Assembly (NCBI GenBank): GCA_014361295.1
Contig: JACIVX010000001.1
Location: 1,396,293 to 1,460,292 of the forward strand
DNA: 64,000 bases
Reading direction: 5' to 3'
Origin: Methanomassiliicoccales archaeon
Lineage (GTDB): Archaea > Thermoplasmatota > Thermoplasmata > Methanomassiliicoccales > JACIVX01
The notes under the pieces: generated by a model
Seen by the model: the letters and a program-made list of their open reading frames with translations, nothing else
Told to the model about the DNA's origin: nothing
Databases searched by the model: none
Position numbers and translations under genes: made by a program
Part shown: piece after piece, positions 62,664-64,000 of the stretch
Layout: each line of letters opens with the position of its first letter
Position numbering within the stretch: the stretch's first letter is position 1

Positions 62664-64000
62664 TCTCGGAACGAGTAACTCGGCAGCAGCCGTGATGGAA
62701 GGTGGAAGACCAACGATTATTCCGAGCGCTGAAGGAACGAGCCTCGGAGGAAAAGCTTTCCCTTCATATGTCGCCTTTACTAAAGATGGCCAGTTGTTAG
62801 TAGGAGAACCCGCTAGACGGCAGGCCATTACGAATCCCGAAGGCACGATCGCGGCGATCAAAAGAAAAATGGGAACGGATTACAAAGTCAGAGTTTTTGG
62901 GAAGGAGTACACGCCTCAGCAGATATCGGCGTTTATTCTTCAAAAGATCAAGCGGGATGCGGAAGCCTATCTTGGAGAAGAGGTGAAGAAGGCAGTCATC
63001 ACGGTTCCCGCATATTTTAACGACAATCAGAGGCAGGCGACTAAAGACGCTGGTGAGATCGCAGGACTCGAAGTCGTGAGAATCATTAACGAGCCCACGG
63101 CAGCCGCGCTCGCGTATGGGATTGATAAAGCAGGAAAGTCTCAAAAGATCATGGTTTTCGATCTTGGCGGCGGTACGCTCGATGTGACAATCATGGAATT
63201 CAGCGAGGGCGTTTTCGAGGTTCTTTCGACGAGCGGTGATACTCAGCTTGGCGGAACCGATATGGATGAAGCACTTATCAGGTACGTTGTGGAGAATTTC
63301 AAGAAAGACACGGGCATTGATCTGACGCAGGATAAAATGGCGATGTGGAGGGTGAGAGAAGCGTGCGAGAAAGCTAAGATTGAGCTTTCGACGACGATGT
63401 CCACAGACATCAACCTTCCATTCATCACAGCGGACGCATCTGGGCCAAAGCACCTAGCGATGACGATCACGAGGGCGAAACTCGAGGAACTCGTCACGCC
63501 GATCGTCGAAAGGTGCAAGGGTCCGATGATCACAGCGATGGACGACGCTCATTTGAAACCGGAGGACATCGACTCGGTCATCCTTGTCGGTGGCCCGACA
63601 CGGATGCCGATCGTTCAGAGGCTCGTTGAAAGGGTCGTCGGTAAGAAGATTCAGCGTGGAATTGATCCAATGGAATGCGTAGCTATGGGAGCGGCGATTC
63701 AGGGTGCCGTTCTGGCCGGAGAGATCAAGGACGTCTTGCTCCTCGACGTGACGCCACTTTCGCTTGGCATCGAAACGCTCGGCGGGATCACCACGAAACT
63801 GATCGAACGCAACACGACAATCCCGACAAGGAAGAGTCAAATATTCACAACGGCGGCCGACAATCAGACAAGTGTTGAGATTCATGTTGTGCAGGGCGAA
63901 AGGGAAATGGCGAAGGACAACACCTCGCTAGGAAGATTCCACCTCACTGGTATTCCGCCAGCTCCCAGAGGTGTTCCGCAGATCGAGGTCACATTCGACA
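62641..64000 (+). CDS. dnaK: DnaK (Hsp70), cut by the right window edge
   Basis: About 453 codons are visible; the rest of the substrate-binding and lid domains lies beyond the window. ATG at 62641 follows AGGAGGTGATG inside the end of grpE. The ATPase domain carries [68 protein letters not shown] and [14 protein letters not shown], and the beta domain begins [17 protein letters not shown]. It lacks the insertion in the first lobe of the ATPase domain seen in many Gram-negative DnaKs, as is common in archaeal forms. Adjacent dnaJ may follow outside. Confidence 0.96.
   Translation, partial: MPKIIGIDLGTSNSAAAVMEGGRPTIIPSAEGTSLGGKAFPSYVAFTKDGQLLVGEPARRQAITNPEGTIAAIKRKMGTDYKVRVFGKEYTPQQISAFILQKIKRDAEAYLGEEVKKAVITVPAYFNDNQRQATKDAGEIAGLEVVRIINEPTAAALAYGIDKAGKSQKIMVFDLGGGTLDVTIMEFSEGVFEVLSTSGDTQLGGTDMDEALIRYVVENFKKDTGIDLTQDKMAMWRVREACEKAKIELSTTMSTDINLPFITADASGPKHLAMTITRAKLEELVTPIVERCKGPMITAMDDAHLKPEDIDSVILVGGPTRMPIVQRLVERVVGKKIQRGIDPMECVAMGAAIQGAVLAGEIKDVLLLDVTPLSLGIETLGGITTKLIERNTTIPTRKSQIFTTAADNQTSVEIHVVQGEREMAKDNTSLGRFHLTGIPPAPRGVPQIEVTFD

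Overview
The window is archaeal chromosome. It carries archaeal-type ribosomal proteins (L7Ae, S28e, L24e, S6e), aIF5B and aIF2-gamma, a thermosome subunit, the proteasome-activating nucleotidase PAN, MBF1, a GINS subunit, a CTP-type riboflavin kinase, pantoate kinase and the archaeal PurS/PurQ/PurL arrangement. A GrpE-DnaK pair and a 'methanogenesis marker 8' gene make a euryarchaeon of the Thermoplasmata/Methanomassiliicoccales type the most likely source; that placement is inference, and there is no rRNA in the window to settle it. Genes start with ATG, GTG or TTG, often behind GGTGAT-type Shine-Dalgarno sites, and several are probably leaderless behind TATA boxes.

Positions 1-16,900 are an AT-rich surface-polysaccharide (EPS or protein-glycosylation) locus. 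It holds dolichol-phosphate-mannose-type and other GT2 transferases, a GT4 transferase, a nucleotide-sugar dehydrogenase and large multi-spanning membrane proteins. The locus is decaying. I find a broken GT4, a partial decayed copy of a neighbouring GT2, a second broken GT4 and a GT2 stub. A whole two-gene unit (multi-spanning protein plus small convergent membrane protein) also exists twice, once as wreckage at 10.7-12.5 kb and once intact at 14.8-16.8 kb. A compositionally odd stretch lies at about 13.35-14.2 kb.

Positions 17,350-27,000 carry an exported Met/His-rich protein divergent from a small membrane protein and a tandem winged-helix regulator, then a dead polar amino-acid ABC ATPase. 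After that come branched-chain amino-acid genes (ilvB, ilvN, ilvE) and a 2-oxoacid:ferredoxin oxidoreductase (gamma-delta fusion, alpha, beta). In front of ilvB there is a 21-codon reading frame in which 12 codons are Leu or Val, followed by two mutually exclusive hairpins. This looks like a bacterial-style attenuator and is the most unusual regulatory signal here.

Positions 27,100-34,500 are translation genes (L7Ae-S28e-L24e-Ndk, aIF5B, S6e-aIF2gamma-PIN), marker 8 and riboflavin kinase. Positions 34,500-49,400 hold purine genes (purS-purL-purQ), MarC, tRNA m1A58 methyltransferase, ProS, Prs, HerA-DUF357, pantoate kinase-CoaBC, thymidylate kinase and an enolase-superfamily enzyme. Positions 49,700-64,000 hold a Toprim protein, DUF167, a regulator-radical SAM pair, GINS, an MBL hydrolase, a CBS protein, tRNA-Lys, a GPN GTPase, small regulators, PAN, MBF1, the thermosome, GrpE and the start of DnaK. 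The tRNA-Lys gene (54,989-55,084) is interrupted by a 22-nt bulge-helix-bulge intron in its T loop.

All functional calls rest on reading the translated sequences and remembered family signatures. No database search was run.
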